5,834 nucleotides of DNA from Deltaproteobacteria bacterium (GCA_016874895.1 VGSX01000231.1:1-5834), one strand, 5' to 3'; counted from the stretch's first letter, positions 1 to 5,327 are shown. The notes: generated by a model from the sequence alone, not told the origin. Translations and numbers: made by a program.

Positions 1-855
1 TCGGGCTGTCAGGCCCAAAATTCCTCATGTGAGCATCAGCACCACCACTCCGGGGGCGAGGAGCACTTTGAGTCAGCCCTGGTGCGTGCCGCTCTCAATC
101 AGATCCGCCACAAGCTGCTCATTATGAGCGGTAAAGGGGGGGTGGGCAAAAGCAGTGTGGCCGTCAACCTGGCCCTGGCCCTGGCCCGTCAAGGTTTCCA
201 GGTGGGGCTCATGGATGTTGACCTGCACGGCCCCAATGTGCTGCGCATGTTGGGTCTGAGCGCGCCGCTGGACGTGGCCAACCACCGCCTGTTTTATGTT
301 CCCGAAGGCGTGGAAAATTTAAAAGTGGTCTCCATCGAGGCCTTCATGCCGGACCGGGAGAGCGCGGTTATCTGGCGCGGTCCCATGAAACATCAGGCAA
401 TCCGCCAGTTTATCTCTGATATTGACTGGGGCCGATTAGATTATCTGATCATCGACGCGCCCCCGGGCACGGGAGATGAGCCCCTGTCTGTGGTCCAAAC
501 CATCCCCGAGGCCCAGGCCATCATCGTCACCACGCCCCAGGAAATATCCCTGGCCGATGTGCGTAAATCCATCGATTTCTGCCGCAAGACCAACCTGACC
601 ATCTTGGGGCTGATAGAAAACATGAGCCGGTTGGTGTGCCCGGATTGCGGCAAGGAAATCCCGCTTTTTGCCAGGGGCGGGGGCCAACGCCTGGCTTCCC
701 TGGTCCAGGTGCCCTTTTTGGGGTCCCTGCCCTTTGATCCCCGAGTGGTGGCCGGCGCCGATGGCGGGCACTTGCAGAACCTGCGGCCTGAGGACAGCCC
801 CTTCCTGCAGGCCTTCAACTCCATCGTCAAAGACCTGGTGGCAGTCTCTCCCTGA
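1..855 (+). CDS. mrp: Mrp/Nbp35-family P-loop ATPase, Fe-S cluster carrier (5' end outside window)
   Basis: This is a cytosolic ATPase of the Mrp/ApbC/Nbp35 group (SIMIBI, MinD-like), whose members bind and transfer Fe-S clusters to apoproteins. The frame is open from base 1, so 284 residues are visible and the true start lies upstream. The GTG at base 82 would remove residues that look like the family's Cys-bearing N-terminus (C3 and C10, followed by a His-rich stretch, H12 and H14-H16). The deviant Walker A motif SGKGGVGKSS starts at residue 43. Further on are the DVDLHGPN segment, the DAPPGTGDEP switch II region, and a C-terminal CPDC (C213, C216), the CxxC that bridges a cluster between two subunits in this family. 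The stop is TGA at 853. Family membership is firm; the client proteins are unknown. The neighbouring hydrogenase and AOR genes make Fe-S enzymes plausible clients, which is inference. Confidence 0.93.
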   Translation, partial: SGCQAQNSSCEHQHHHSGGEEHFESALVRAALNQIRHKLLIMSGKGGVGKSSVAVNLALALARQGFQVGLMDVDLHGPNVLRMLGLSAPLDVANHRLFYVPEGVENLKVVSIEAFMPDRESAVIWRGPMKHQAIRQFISDIDWGRLDYLIIDAPPGTGDEPLSVVQTIPEAQAIIVTTPQEISLADVRKSIDFCRKTNLTILGLIENMSRLVCPDCGKEIPLFARGGGQRLASLVQVPFLGSLPFDPRVVAGADGGHLQNLRPEDSPFLQAFNSIVKDLVAVSP

Positions 856-861
856 ACCGTC

Positions 862-896
862 TTCACCGGCGGCCTTTGGGCTCGGCCGCCGGTGAA
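862..896 (+). terminator. strong hairpin just after mrp (possible terminator)
   Basis: A perfect 13-bp stem (862-874 with 884-896) with a 9-base loop begins six bases after the mrp stop codon. It is GC-rich. No T-tract follows (the next bases are ATCTGGG), so it is not a classical intrinsic terminator. It may end transcription with help from Rho or protect the mRNA 3' end. The position directly after a stop codon supports a 3'-end role. Confidence 0.6.
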
Positions 897-948
897 ATCT
901 GGGAACCAGGTATGGCCAATTAATATATCATATCTTTTTTACACAAAA

Positions 949-979
949 TTGTTTTCAATCCCGCCAGAACTGCTATAAT
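949..979 (+). promoter_or_regulatory. candidate sigma-70 promoter with extended -10
   Basis: TATAAT at 974-979 is a perfect -10 box and is preceded by TG one base upstream (TGCTATAAT), an extended -10. The best -35 match is TTGTTT at 949-954, only three of six bases, with a long 19-base spacer. The extended -10 can compensate for a poor -35. Transcription would run toward the acetyltransferase gene through a leader of about 350 bases that includes a repeat fragment. It could instead make a short non-coding or remnant transcript. The assignment rests only on consensus matching. Confidence 0.45.
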
Positions 980-992
980 AGACAAAAATCAG

Positions 993-1031
993 GCTTACAG
1001 CCATCAGCCATCGGGTTTTAACCAAAACAAT
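993..1031 (+). repeat. partial copy of the heptamer repeat element
   Basis: The 16 bases GCTTACAGCCATCAGC (993-1008) recur exactly, inverted, at 2004-2019. The segment continues about 15 bases further with CCAAAACAATG, which resembles the CAAAAACAATG that follows the heptamer array at 1924. The copy is shorter and more worn than those near the ThiF-like gene. Together with the element at 1895-2033 it means the acetyltransferase gene has related repeats on both sides. Confidence 0.7.
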
Positions 1032-1340
1032 GACTTAAGTCAATACTACCTCGCGTTCCCAATCTCCGGCTGGTCAGCCTGGCGCCCAACAAGAACTCGG
1101 GCACGGACAAAGTCTCGGTCAAGCACCAGGTTGGCAACCTCATGGATTTAATTTATAAATTCCCCGCCATAGGGCAGGCCTGCCGTTCCCGATCGGATTG
1201 AATATTCTCATTTCCGGGGGTGGCTTCAATCGGCCATGATCGCTTCAGGTGAGCCACAGGCCCATGAGGAAATGCTCCCTGGCGGCCCTGTGCTTCGACC
1301 AGTACCGCGGTAAACCCTCCCACCACCCAGAGGAGGCATT

Positions 1341-1799
1341 ATGGGACAGCAACAACCGGACACCCGAGCTGGCATCCGAACGGCGACGCCAGAGGACCTT
1401 CCCCAGATTCTCGAAGTTGAACGCCTCAGTTTTGAGAAACAGTGGGACATCGACAATTTCACGCCCGCCTTCAAGGATATTTTTTACGTCTACGAGGAGA
1501 ATAAAGTCCTGGGTTTTATCATTGCCTGTTATTGCAAAATGGCCAAAAGGGGGGTTATCATGCGGGTGGCGGTGCATCCTGAGGCCCGTAATCAGGGCAT
1601 CGCGTCCCAATTAATGAGCGAGGCGCTGAACAGCCTCCGGAAAAGAGAGGTTGCCTGCGTGGAATTAGACGTGGAAATTGCCAAGACCGAGGTCAAACGC
1701 CTCTATGAGAAGTTCGGGTTTAAGACCCTGAGGGTCGTCAATGTTGACCCGGATTATGAGAACGATGCCTTTTACATCATGAAATTGCGCTTCCGTTAA
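1341..1799 (+). CDS. GNAT-family N-acetyltransferase, RimI-like
   Basis: This is a 152-residue single-domain GNAT acetyltransferase, which would move an acetyl group from acetyl-CoA to an amine. The order of elements is typical of RimI-like enzymes: an N-terminal IRTATPEDLPQILEVERLSF segment (residues 12-31), a central strand pair (47-62), motif A with VHPEARNQGIAS (78-89, the pyrophosphate-binding R/Q-x-x-G-x-A as R83-N-Q-G86-I-A88), and a motif B region ending in RLYEKFGFK (120-128), where Y122 sits at the usual general-acid position. The ATG at 1341 is supported by AGAGGAGG at 1329-1336, although the 4-base spacing is short. The gene stands alone between two repeat-bearing spacers. RimI acetylates the N-terminus of ribosomal protein S18, but similar proteins have other protein or small-molecule substrates, so the substrate is open. 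Confidence 0.9.
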   Translation: MGQQQPDTRAGIRTATPEDLPQILEVERLSFEKQWDIDNFTPAFKDIFYVYEENKVLGFIIACYCKMAKRGVIMRVAVHPEARNQGIASQLMSEALNSLRKREVACVELDVEIAKTEVKRLYEKFGFKTLRVVNVDPDYENDAFYIMKLRFR

Positions 1800-1896
1800 A
1801 AGACTCTCGGTGCCACCAGGGGATTTTGCATAGGTGCTCTTAATTCGACATCATTGAGGGTCAGGGTGAGGGGTGAAAATAACTTTTTATGTAGGC

Positions 1897-1924
1897 GTTC
1901 AGCTATCAGCAATCAGCTTTCAGC
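1897..1924 (+). repeat. four tandem heptamers NNTCAGC
   Basis: The 28 bases divide exactly into GTTCAGC, TATCAGC, AATCAGC and TTTCAGC: four units of seven with a constant TCAGC core and two variable bases. The same periodicity, with more changes, is found in reverse at 2006-2033 and in the copies at 993 and 2974. Such spacer arrays with a 7-base period are known from several bacterial genomes; a function is not established. Confidence 0.8.
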
Positions 1925-1986
1925 AAAAACAATGGGTTAGGGAAACTAAGCGAAAAACCAGTGATCCGCCACCTTAGAATAACTAT

Positions 1987-2027
1987 TTGAATTTAAAGCA
2001 TTAGCTGATGGCTGTAAGCTGACCGCT
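1987..2027 (+). repeat. left arm of the 41-bp inverted repeat around the ThiF-like gene
   Basis: This segment matches the reverse complement of 2974-3014 at 39 of 41 positions. The differences are at 2007 and 2009. Weaker similarity extends about 10 bases further outward (TAACTATTTG against TATCTAGTTG). It is also the right-hand part of the 139-bp element. The two arms enclose about 950 bases containing the complete ThiF-like gene and its upstream region. Confidence 0.85.
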
Positions 2028-2080
2028 GAACGCTTGCCTTTTTACGAGTTCAGCACCTTTTATTCATATCTACCAGGGGT

Positions 2081-2262
2081 AAGGAGCAGTATTGGACAAT
2101 GGGCAGGGGAATGGGGTAGAAAGCCCTGATGACGACAGGACCACCTCTGGAGTCTATGGCCTACCGGATCTTTCGGGGCGGGAAGGAAACCCTGGCAGTG
2201 GCCGACCACGACTTGCTGGCCTGGGCCGCCTCTCGGGGATTAACCCCGGCCCAGGTTTTTGA
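2081..2262 (+). promoter_or_regulatory. strong ribosome binding site with TTG start in a different frame from the ThiF-like gene
   Basis: AAGGAG at 2081-2086 is followed after five bases by TTG at 2092. The frame it opens runs 56 codons to TGA at 2260-2262, and overlaps the first 134 bases of the ThiF-like gene in another phase. The ATG used for the ThiF-like gene (2129) has no comparable site. The first part, MDNGQGNGVESPDDD, could be a leader peptide that couples translation, or the true N-terminus of the ThiF-like protein separated by a single-base shift. After about codon 18 the translation is a shadow of the overlapping gene. Confidence 0.35.
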
Positions 2263-2968
2263 GACCGCCTTAGACGCGGGCGTCTTTCCCGAATCCCTGG
2301 AGCGGAACTTCCCGGCCTTGAACGCCGGGGAGCAGCTCAAGCTCTTCCAGAGCCGCGTCCTGGTGGTGGGCCTGGGAGGACTGGGTGGGTTCCAGGCCCT
2401 GCTTCTGGCCCGGCTGGGAATTGGCCGCCTGCTCCTGGCGGACGGGGATGTCTTCGTTCCCTCAAATCTCAACCGCCAGATCTTTTCCACCCCAAAAACC
2501 CTGGGCCTTAACAAGGCCGTGGTAACAGCCCGACGCCTCCTGGATAGCCATCCTGCCCTTACGGTGGACCCTGTGGACCAGTTTTTGAACCCAGGAAACC
2601 TGCCTGATTATTTGGCCCAGGTGCAGGTGGCCCTGGACGGCCTGGACAACGTCCCGTCCCGGGAAGCTCTTTTTGCTGCGGCGCAAGCCGGCGGGGTCCC
2701 CCTGGTGCACGGTGCCGTCCATGGGCTTTTCGGCCAGGTGGCCACTATCCTGCCCCAGGATGCTGGCAGTTTTCAGAAAATTTACGCCAGGAGCAGTCCC
2801 GGCGTCACCGAGCCCCCGGAGGTGCTGGCCCCGGTGGTCAGCCTGACAGCCAGCCTCCAGGTCCAGGAGGCGGTGCGCCTCCTCCTGGGCCAACCCCTCG
2901 CATATCACAACGCCCTCGCTTATTTCGACGGCGCCACTGGCCGCCTGGAAGTGTTGCCCCTGGGATAA
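2129..2968 (+). CDS. ThiF/MoeB/HesA-family adenylyltransferase, cysteine-free, probably serving the MoaD-like protein
   Basis: A 279-residue E1-like enzyme. Its family uses ATP to adenylate the C-terminal glycine of a ubiquitin-like sulfur carrier. Visible elements are a nucleotide-binding GLGGLG at 81-86, D105-x-D107 ending the next strand, NLNRQ (113-117, R116 matching a catalytic Arg of MoeB), K129, and LDGLDN with D173 at the place of the Mg-binding Asp. Residues 1-75 form an extension, mostly helical in character, before the Rossmann fold; R59 may replace the usual Arg that reaches into the partner subunit. No cysteine occurs anywhere, so the zinc CxxC pairs of MoeB and the ThiF sulfur-handling cysteine are missing. 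Pure adenylation is the likely activity. ATG 2129 is the first possible start after a stop at 2117; ATG 2156 is an alternative with a closely placed GGAG. It converges on the MoaD-like and aor genes and is bracketed by inverted repeats. Confidence 0.87.
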   Translation: MTTGPPLESMAYRIFRGGKETLAVADHDLLAWAASRGLTPAQVFETALDAGVFPESLERNFPALNAGEQLKLFQSRVLVVGLGGLGGFQALLLARLGIGRLLLADGDVFVPSNLNRQIFSTPKTLGLNKAVVTARRLLDSHPALTVDPVDQFLNPGNLPDYLAQVQVALDGLDNVPSREALFAAAQAGGVPLVHGAVHGLFGQVATILPQDAGSFQKIYARSSPGVTEPPEVLAPVVSLTASLQVQEAVRLLLGQPLAYHNALAYFDGATGRLEVLPLG

Positions 2969-2969
2969 T

Positions 2970-2988
2970 TGTAAGCGGTCAGCTTACA
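2970..2988. other. small hairpin between the convergent genes
   Basis: TGTAAGC (2970-2976) pairs with GCTTACA (2982-2988) around a 5-base loop, starting one base after the ThiF-like stop. It belongs to the right repeat arm; the left arm cannot form it because its matching end differs. No T-tract follows on either strand. It might serve as a weak 3'-end structure for the ThiF-like gene or for the convergent aor operon. Confidence 0.4.
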
Positions 2989-3014
2989 GCCGTTAGCTAA
3001 TGCTTTAAATTCAA
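2974..3014 (-). repeat. right arm of the 41-bp inverted repeat around the ThiF-like gene
   Basis: Read on the minus strand, this segment is 39/41 identical to 1987-2027. It starts six bases after the ThiF-like stop codon and contains heptamer-like units ending in CAGC or TAGC. The second half, about 20 bases of AT-rich unique sequence (TTGAATTTAAAGCATTAGCT), is perfectly shared. The arms are therefore not alike merely because of the low-complexity heptamers; they descend from one sequence. Confidence 0.85.
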
Positions 3015-3032
3015 CTAGATAATATTTTAACC

Positions 3033-3060
3033 GGAAACCAGAAACCAGAAACCGGAAACC
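3033..3060 (+). repeat. four tandem heptamers RGAAACC
   Basis: The 28 bases divide exactly into GGAAACC, AGAAACC, AGAAACC and GGAAACC. The array has the same size and period (4 x 7) as the NNTCAGC array at 1897-1924 but an unrelated sequence. It sits immediately before the stop codon of the convergent MoaD-like gene. It has no spacers and is not a CRISPR. Confidence 0.8.
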
Positions 3061-3063
3061 GTA

Positions 3064-3324
3064 TTATCCCCCGCCGATGGGGGGAAAGAGGCCCAGACGT
3101 TCGTCCCCCTGGAGGGGAAAGTCCGGCCCCTGGCGCACACCGTTTACCATGATGAGGGTCACTTCTTCGGGTGGCAGGTTAAGCAGGGAAATTACCCGGG
3201 AAACCGGGGCGCCGGGCTGAACTTCCAGCGCCAAGCCCTGATAAGGATTGTAATCGGGGGCAAAACGCCTGAGGGAGGCATTGAGGAAAACCTGGATAGG
3301 CATGGTTGCGGTTACCATACTCAA
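3064..3324 (-). CDS. MoaD/ThiS-like ubiquitin-fold sulfur carrier
   Basis: A small beta-grasp protein of up to 86 residues, the type that carries sulfur as a C-terminal thiocarboxylate for molybdopterin/tungstopterin or thiamine synthesis. It begins with a strand IQVFLNASLRRFAP, continues with LPPEEVTLIMVNGVRQ (the VNG turn is typical of the fold) and a GDERLGLFPP segment before the last strand, and ends in Gly-Gly-Gly; a terminal Gly-Gly is the activated site in this family. The start is uncertain. TTG at 3324 has GGAGGT (3342-3337) 12 bases upstream; ATG at 3318 is 18 bases from it; ATG at 3303 gives a 79-residue protein closest to the usual length but has no ribosome binding site. It lies 65 bases after aor on the same strand and is very likely its operon partner. 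A role in the AOR pterin cofactor is inferred from this context. Confidence 0.85.
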   Translation of the reverse strand: MSMVTATMPIQVFLNASLRRFAPDYNPYQGLALEVQPGAPVSRVISLLNLPPEEVTLIMVNGVRQGPDFPLQGDERLGLFPPIGGG

Positions 3325-3329
3325 GGGAG

Positions 3330-3366
3330 GAGGTTGACCTCCAATACTACGGCATTGAGGTTGACC
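3330..3366 (-). repeat. 10-bp direct repeat in the aor to MoaD-like gap
   Basis: GAGGTTGACC occurs at 3330-3339 and again at 3357-3366 (plus-strand reading), 27 bases apart. On the minus strand the copy nearest the MoaD-like gene overlaps its likely Shine-Dalgarno sequence, GGAGGT at 3342-3337. That sequence can pair with CCTCC eight to nine bases on (GGAGG, TCAA loop, CCTCC), so the ribosome binding site may be partly hidden. This could tune the small protein's expression relative to AOR. Confidence 0.4.
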
Positions 3367-3389
3367 CCCTCCCCTGGTGTTACAGTTTT

Positions 3390-5120
3390 TTAGAATCCTT
3401 CCAGTACCTGGTCCACTTCCGCATCCGAAAAGTCCCAGGTGACGTCGTGAGGTTTAAGATTCTCCTTAAAGAAATCCGGCAGGCGGTCATGTGCCTTGGT
3501 GAAACCGGCCTCCCGGTTGAAACTGAGTTCGTCGGAGAGCACCTTCCCGCCCAGGGCGGTAACATCGTCCCCGGTCAGGCTCAAGCCGTAGCGGGCGTTA
3601 ATCATATCCACGATACACTGCAAGGCGTCGGGGTTATCCAGCACGGGGAAGGCCACGAACAGACACAAACCGGTGGAGTCGATGGCCGCGGTGGCCACCT
3701 GGAGGTTGCGGGACAAATCGATATTGCCTTCTTTCTTCAGGGGGTTGCCGCCTCCGGCGCTGCCGACGATATTCACGGCAACGCAATAGCCCGCAGTGTG
3801 GTCGCCGCCCATGGGACTGGTGGCGTAGGTCAGGCCCACGCCCTTTTCCGCTCGGGGGTCGTAAGCCGGCAGACCCTGGCCCTTCACGGCCGGCACCCGG
3901 TCCACACCCAGGGCCTGACCGGTAAAGACCGAACCGTTGCCGATGATGCGGCCCCAGGCGTCGTCCGTGGCCACTTGTTTAACCATCTCAATGGCCGCCG
4001 GTCCATCCCCCCAAGGAATGACGCCGCCTTCCATGAGGACGCCCAGGGTGCAGCCCATCTCGATGGTGTCCAGGCCGAAGTCGTCGCAGAGGCGATCGAT
4101 GACGGCGATCTCATCCAGATTTCTTATCAGGGTGTTAGCCCCTAAAGCCCAGATGGTTTCGTATTCGAAGCCGGAGGTAAGGTATTTCCCGTCCTTGTCG
4201 TGGTAGGTCTGGGAGCATTGGATGACACAGCCGGGATGGCACCCTTCCTTGGTCTTGCCGCCCCTCGCCTTGATAAGCTCCACCATCCGTTCCCCGCTGA
4301 TGTCTTCGGCGAACTCAAAGCGCCCGCCCCGGAAATTCTGCACTGGCAAGGCGCCGGCCTCATTGACGATATTAATAAGCACCGCGGTGCCAAAGGCAGG
4401 CAAAGCCTGGCCGCTCACCGGATGCTCCAGGAGGTATTTTGCCCACTTCCGGGAAGCCTCTTTGAATTTCTCGGGATTGTTCAGAGGTACGGCGGAAGCG
4501 CTGCGGTCGTCTACAACGAGCGCCTTAAGTCGTTTGGAGCCCATTAAGGCGCCCAGACCACCCCGACCGGCGGCCCGCCCCGGCCTCCCCGCCGGGTCGG
4601 CGAATTGAATGGAGGCCCCGGTAAGTCGCTTCTCCCCGGCCTGACCGATGCTCATCACTCCTACCCCCTTGCCGAACCGCTCCCAGAGCCTTTCCGTGGT
4701 ATCGTAGTTGCCCAAACCGGCATAGTCATCAGCGGGAAGAAATTCCACCCCTTCCCCGCTTATTTTTATCAGTGACCAGTCTTCGCCCTCGGGTTTACCC
4801 TCCACCACCACGGCCTTGACACCCAGGCGGGCCAGCTTGATGGACACCAGGCCGCCGGAGTTGCTCTCTTTGATACCGCCGGTAAGGGGGGACTTGCCGC
4901 CCACCGAAATCCGCCCGACGTTGGCCGCCGGAGCCCCGGTTAAAAGCCCTGGGGCCACCACCAGCTTGTTAGAGGCGCTCAAGGGATGGCACGTAGGAGG
5001 CACCTCCTCCCGGATAATGCGGGAGGTCAGGGCCCGGCCACCCAGCCCGGCCCAGCCAGCCGGTACTTCCTGCCACGCAAAGGTCTTGTCGGTCATATTC
5101 AAACGTAAAATCCTGGACAT
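3390..5120 (-). CDS. aor: aldehyde:ferredoxin oxidoreductase (tungstopterin enzyme)
   Basis: A 576-residue, cytosolic, oxygen-sensitive enzyme type that oxidises aldehydes to carboxylic acids with ferredoxin as electron acceptor, or reduces acids under some conditions. It has the N-terminal AOR domain (about 1-205) with GRISVGGKSPLTGGIKESNSGG (69-90) and the pterin-region RGGLGALMGSKRLKA (186-200). The [4Fe-4S] ligands are C294, C298, C302 and, far downstream, C486 in DSTGLC. The first three are spaced C-x3-C-x3-C, unlike C-x2-C-x3-C in Pyrococcus furiosus AOR, which suggests a different branch of the family. FEYET (318-322) and ATSPMGGDHTAGY (433-445, with H441) lie near the active site in this family. 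No signal peptide is seen. The length is near the usual 570-620. ATG 5120 has an excellent AAGGAGGT (5133-5126) five bases upstream. The MoaD-like gene follows on the same strand. The physiological aldehyde cannot be told from sequence. Confidence 0.95.
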   Translation of the reverse strand: MSRILRLNMTDKTFAWQEVPAGWAGLGGRALTSRIIREEVPPTCHPLSASNKLVVAPGLLTGAPAANVGRISVGGKSPLTGGIKESNSGGLVSIKLARLGVKAVVVEGKPEGEDWSLIKISGEGVEFLPADDYAGLGNYDTTERLWERFGKGVGVMSIGQAGEKRLTGASIQFADPAGRPGRAAGRGGLGALMGSKRLKALVVDDRSASAVPLNNPEKFKEASRKWAKYLLEHPVSGQALPAFGTAVLINIVNEAGALPVQNFRGGRFEFAEDISGERMVELIKARGGKTKEGCHPGCVIQCSQTYHDKDGKYLTSGFEYETIWALGANTLIRNLDEIAVIDRLCDDFGLDTIEMGCTLGVLMEGGVIPWGDGPAAIEMVKQVATDDAWGRIIGNGSVFTGQALGVDRVPAVKGQGLPAYDPRAEKGVGLTYATSPMGGDHTAGYCVAVNIVGSAGGGNPLKKEGNIDLSRNLQVATAAIDSTGLCLFVAFPVLDNPDALQCIVDMINARYGLSLTGDDVTALGGKVLSDELSFNREAGFTKAHDRLPDFFKENLKPHDVTWDFSDAEVDQVLEGF

Positions 5121-5125
5121 GCGGG

Positions 5126-5133
5126 ACCTCCTT
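5126..5133 (-). promoter_or_regulatory. strong Shine-Dalgarno sequence of aor
   Basis: On the minus strand AAGGAGGT precedes the aor ATG by five bases. It is a full match to the anti-Shine-Dalgarno sequence and fixes the start at 5120. Its strength suggests high translation once the leader has been read through. Confidence 0.9.
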
Positions 5134-5171
5134 CTAGGGAGTGTTTTTGCTGTCTTAGGCCACTCTTACAA

Positions 5172-5206
5172 CCTGGCCTTGCCTGGAGTCGCTGGGCAGA
5201 GCCAGG
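5172..5206 (-). other. hairpin in the aor leader
   Basis: CCTGGC and GCCAGG (5206-5201 and 5177-5172) form six pairs. Inside them TGCC and GGCA form four more, separated by a 2x2 internal loop, around an 11-base loop. It lies between the leader terminator and the ribosome binding site. It has no T-tract. It may stabilise the mRNA or be part of a folded leader. Confidence 0.45.
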
Positions 5207-5245
5207 GGCGTGAAGATTATTTCCTAAACTTTAGCTGGTCCATTC

Positions 5246-5286
5246 AAAAAAACGGTTGCCGGGCTTCGCCGACTGGGGGCAAGCCG
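5246..5286 (-). terminator. intrinsic terminator in the aor leader
   Basis: On the minus strand CGGCTTGCC (5286-5278) pairs with GGCAACCG (5260-5253): eight pairs with one bulged C. Seven T residues follow at once (5252-5246). The 17-base loop can itself form GGC-GAA-GCC. This is a textbook Rho-independent terminator. It lies downstream of the candidate aor promoter and about 125 bases before the aor ATG, so it would stop leader transcripts unless overridden. If the promoter at 5356-5328 is not the one used, the same hairpin could just end transcription from the hydrogenase protease gene. Confidence 0.8.
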
Positions 5287-5312
5287 CACTGTTTTCTCTT
5301 TTCCAGCCCGAC
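5258..5312 (-). promoter_or_regulatory. possible antiterminator stem competing with the aor leader terminator
   Basis: GTCGGGCT (5312-5305) can form eight pairs, one a G-T wobble, with AGCCCGGC (5265-5258). The second arm shares 5260-5258 with the terminator's 3' arm and also occupies part of its loop, so the two folds exclude each other. This is the arrangement expected for an attenuator. Only about 35 bases lie between the predicted start of transcription and the terminator stem, so any ligand-binding fold would have to be small or use the hairpin region itself. I see no match to a riboswitch class I can recall. Confidence 0.45.
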
Positions 5313-5327
5313 TACCTGTCAGCTGCG

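Larger units (their letters stand above)
856..1340. other. long spacer without a confident gene
   Basis: This 485-base stretch holds the mrp 3' hairpin, an AT-rich block around 905-985 with a candidate promoter, and a short repeat fragment at 993-1031. A frame on the plus strand stays open from 1034 to the TGA at 1199-1201. Its translation reads like ordinary protein in places (for example APNKNSGTDKVSVKHQ), but it has no ATG or GTG near its beginning, no ribosome binding site, and resembles nothing I recognise. It could be a gene remnant or chance. A 7-bp inverted repeat, GATTGAA (1196-1202) and TTCAATC (1225-1231), lies beside its stop. Nothing else is evident up to the acetyltransferase ribosome binding site. 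Confidence 0.5.
1895..2033. repeat. 139-bp element with imperfect terminal inverted repeats
   Basis: The ends GCGTTCAGC (1895-1903) and GCTGAACGC (2025-2033) are perfect 9-bp inverted repeats. The inversion continues less perfectly to about 30 bases on each side (23 of 30 matching by my alignment), and each arm reads as four heptamers ending mostly in TCAGC. The middle is AT-rich and has no frame worth calling. The whole could fold into a long imperfect hairpin, as many small non-autonomous palindromic elements do. No flanking target duplication could be identified with confidence, so calling it a transposable element would go too far. Confidence 0.65.
1800..2128. other. repeat-filled spacer before the ThiF-like gene
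   Basis: No convincing gene of ordinary size lies here. The first part (1800-1855) shows nothing recognisable. At 1856-1876 there is a G-rich string (GAGGGTCAGGGTGAGGGG) of the low-complexity kind often seen in bacterial spacers. Bases 1895-2033 form the repeat element described separately. A purine-rich AAGGAG at 2081-2086 precedes a TTG codon at 2092. A promoter for the ThiF-like gene is not obvious. Confidence 0.6.

Noticed and set aside
82..855. GTG at 82 as the start of the Mrp-type gene
   Set aside because: The frame is open to the window edge, and the upstream residues include Cys positions typical of the family's N-terminus.
3033..3060. RGAAACC array as a miniature CRISPR
   Set aside because: The units abut without spacers, are only seven bases long, and no cas gene is present.
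1895..3060. A composite transposon carrying the ThiF-like gene
   Set aside because: There is no transposase or insertion sequence; the flanking arms are short and belong to a dispersed repeat also present at 993.
3306..4145. Long plus-strand open frame of 279 codons
   Set aside because: It lies opposite aor, which has clear family motifs on the minus strand. Its translation resembles no protein family and the start lacks a ribosome binding site.
5121..5321. Assigning the aor leader to the Moco/Tuco riboswitch class
   Set aside because: The gene context fits, but I could not match the conserved elements from memory, so only an unclassified attenuator is claimed.
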